From assembly GCA_035406565.1 (NCBI GenBank), contig DAONLG010000090.1, positions 1 to 5,772 of the forward strand: DNA of 5,772 nucleotides. Reading direction: 5' to 3'. Each line of letters begins with the position of its first letter. The stretch's first letter is position 1. A program made the position numbers and the translations under genes. Source of the DNA: Soehngenia sp035406565 (lineage in GTDB: Bacteria > Bacillota > Clostridia > Tissierellales > Tissierellaceae). Of the stretch, positions 4,901 through 5,772 are shown one piece after another. The notes under the pieces were generated by a model. That model ran no database searches and was not told where the DNA came from. It was given only the letters and a program-made list of their open reading frames with translations.

Positions 4901-5772
4901 AGTATTTTTCAGCTCCTGGATGTAAATCAATTGGCATGCCCTCAAGAGCAGTTTCAAGTTTTATATCGTTTCCTTTATCGTGTGTATCTATTATAATTTG
5001 TCGGTTTTCAAAAATTGATTTTGTCATATTGTAAACTAAATCCTCGTCTAAATCCTCAGGAACTATTAGCATTGCCATTACTGCAGCTGCAACTACATCT
5101 TCATTTTGGTTTTTATAACTGTCCTTTGGTATGATAACTTCAGTATAAAATGGATATTTTTGTTTCAATGATGCAATTTTCTCTTTATCTAAAGATACTA
5201 TTACAATATCAGCTGTTTGAGTAACTTCAGTTACTGCTGATGTTGGAATAGCTGCTGTTACAAATGCTGCATCTATTTGTTTATTCTTTAATTGATCACT
5301 GGCTTCATTAAAAGACAGATAATCTGCTTTACCTAGGTCATCATATGTAAGGTCGTATTCTGCAAGGATTTGTCTAGCATTTACCTCAGTTCCTGAGCCA
5401 GGTGCACCAACTGCGACTTTCTTTCCCTTTAAATCTTCTACAGACTGTATGCCTGAGTCTTTAGTGGCGATTATTTGAATTACTTCTGGATAAAGCATTG
5501 CCATCCCTCTAATATTTGTCACCTTTTCTTTGTCCTGAAAAGTTTCACTTCCAGTCCAAGCATAATAAGCAACATCATTTTGTACAAACCCAACTTCAGC
5601 TTCACCTTGTGATATTAAATTGATATTTTCAACGCTAGCACCTGTGGATTGAGCATTTGCAGTGACCCCTTCGATGTTTTCATTAAATATCTTTGCAATT
5701 GCTCCGCCTAATGGGTAATACGTTCCACCAGTTCCACCTGTTGCAATTGATATAAATGTATTCTCTGGTTTT
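4878..5772 (-). CDS. TRAP transporter solute-binding protein, TAXI family (5' end outside window)
   Basis: The extracytoplasmic receptor of the TRAP system; 297 residues up to the stop are visible and the frame stays open to the window edge. The signal peptide, and probably a lipobox for anchoring in a Gram-positive cell, should lie in the missing part, perhaps a few tens of residues. Counting from the first visible codon, family hallmarks are SIATGGTGGTYYPLGGA (8-24), QSTGASVENINLI (41-53), VGFVQND (60-66), then a second lobe with LKGKKVAVGAPGSGTEVNA (114-132), DAAFVTAAIP (167-176) and the C-terminal PIDLHPGAEKYY (280-291). A GTG at 5522 is an internal codon, not the start, because all N-terminal motifs lie upstream of it. 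A few TAXI receptors are known to bind glutamate-like ligands, but family membership does not give the substrate here. The gene is followed by DUF1850 with a 23-base overlap. Confidence 0.95.
   Translation of the reverse strand, partial: KPENTFISIATGGTGGTYYPLGGAIAKIFNENIEGVTANAQSTGASVENINLISQGEAEVGFVQNDVAYYAWTGSETFQDKEKVTNIRGMAMLYPEVIQIIATKDSGIQSVEDLKGKKVAVGAPGSGTEVNARQILAEYDLTYDDLGKADYLSFNEASDQLKNKQIDAAFVTAAIPTSAVTEVTQTADIVIVSLDKEKIASLKQKYPFYTEVIIPKDSYKNQNEDVVAAAVMAMLIVPEDLDEDLVYNMTKSIFENRQIIIDTHDKGNDIKLETALEGMPIDLHPGAEKYYVEQGIK

Noticed and set aside
4901..4957. Longer N-terminus for DUF1850 starting at a TTG at 4957
   Set aside because: It would lie entirely inside the receptor gene, lacks a good binding site, and adds a segment not expected in the family before the basic N-terminus and anchor.
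5520..5522. GTG as the start of a short solute-binding protein
   Set aside because: The frame continues upstream to the window edge and encodes the N-terminal TAXI motifs there, so this GTG is an internal valine codon.

Overview
The window looks like chromosomal DNA from a low-GC Gram-positive anaerobe of the Clostridia/Tissierellia type. The evidence is AT-rich coding and intergenic sequence, strong AGGAGG-like ribosome binding sites, TTG start use, CCA-encoded tRNA, and a tRNA-Arg/tadA pair of the kind usually found in the clostridial serS-tRNA-tadA-SRP RNA-dnaX neighbourhood. The species cannot be fixed from this stretch. I saw no insertion sequence, CRISPR array, phage gene or attachment site.

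Layout. (1) Positions 1-323, minus strand: the 5' part of tadA (tRNA adenosine deaminase, cut by the window edge), preceded by a complete tRNA-Arg(CCU) with its own near-consensus sigma-70 promoter. (2) Positions 324-932, minus: a maltose/galactoside-type O-acetyltransferase. (3) Positions 933-1031: a short AT-rich divergent intergenic region with promoter-like elements. (4) Positions 1032-2357, plus: a cytoplasmic GH13 alpha-amylase-family glycosidase with all catalytic residues. (5) Positions 2358-2383: a perfect hairpin serving as a shared terminator between two convergent genes. (6) Positions 2382-5772, minus: a three-gene TAXI-type TRAP transporter operon, ordered 5' to 3' as TAXI solute-binding protein (5' end outside the window), a DUF1850 membrane-anchored protein, and a fused 4TM/12TM TRAP permease.

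How the genes work together. The TAXI receptor should capture a substrate, probably a small organic or amino acid, outside the membrane and deliver it to the fused permease, which would import it using an ion gradient. DUF1850 lies between them, overlaps the receptor gene and carries the permease's Shine-Dalgarno in its last codons, so the three are almost certainly made as one unit. Its function is not established; this is the most promising little-described element here. The amylase and the acetyltransferase are divergent neighbours that could share a sugar theme (maltodextrin hydrolysis; acetylation of surplus sugar), but that is inference. The tRNA-Arg and tadA form a separate translation-related unit whose promoter touches the end of the acetyltransferase gene.

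Nothing in the window is clearly a new system. The window has no gene-free stretch longer than 300 bases; the largest gap is the 99-base divergent region.
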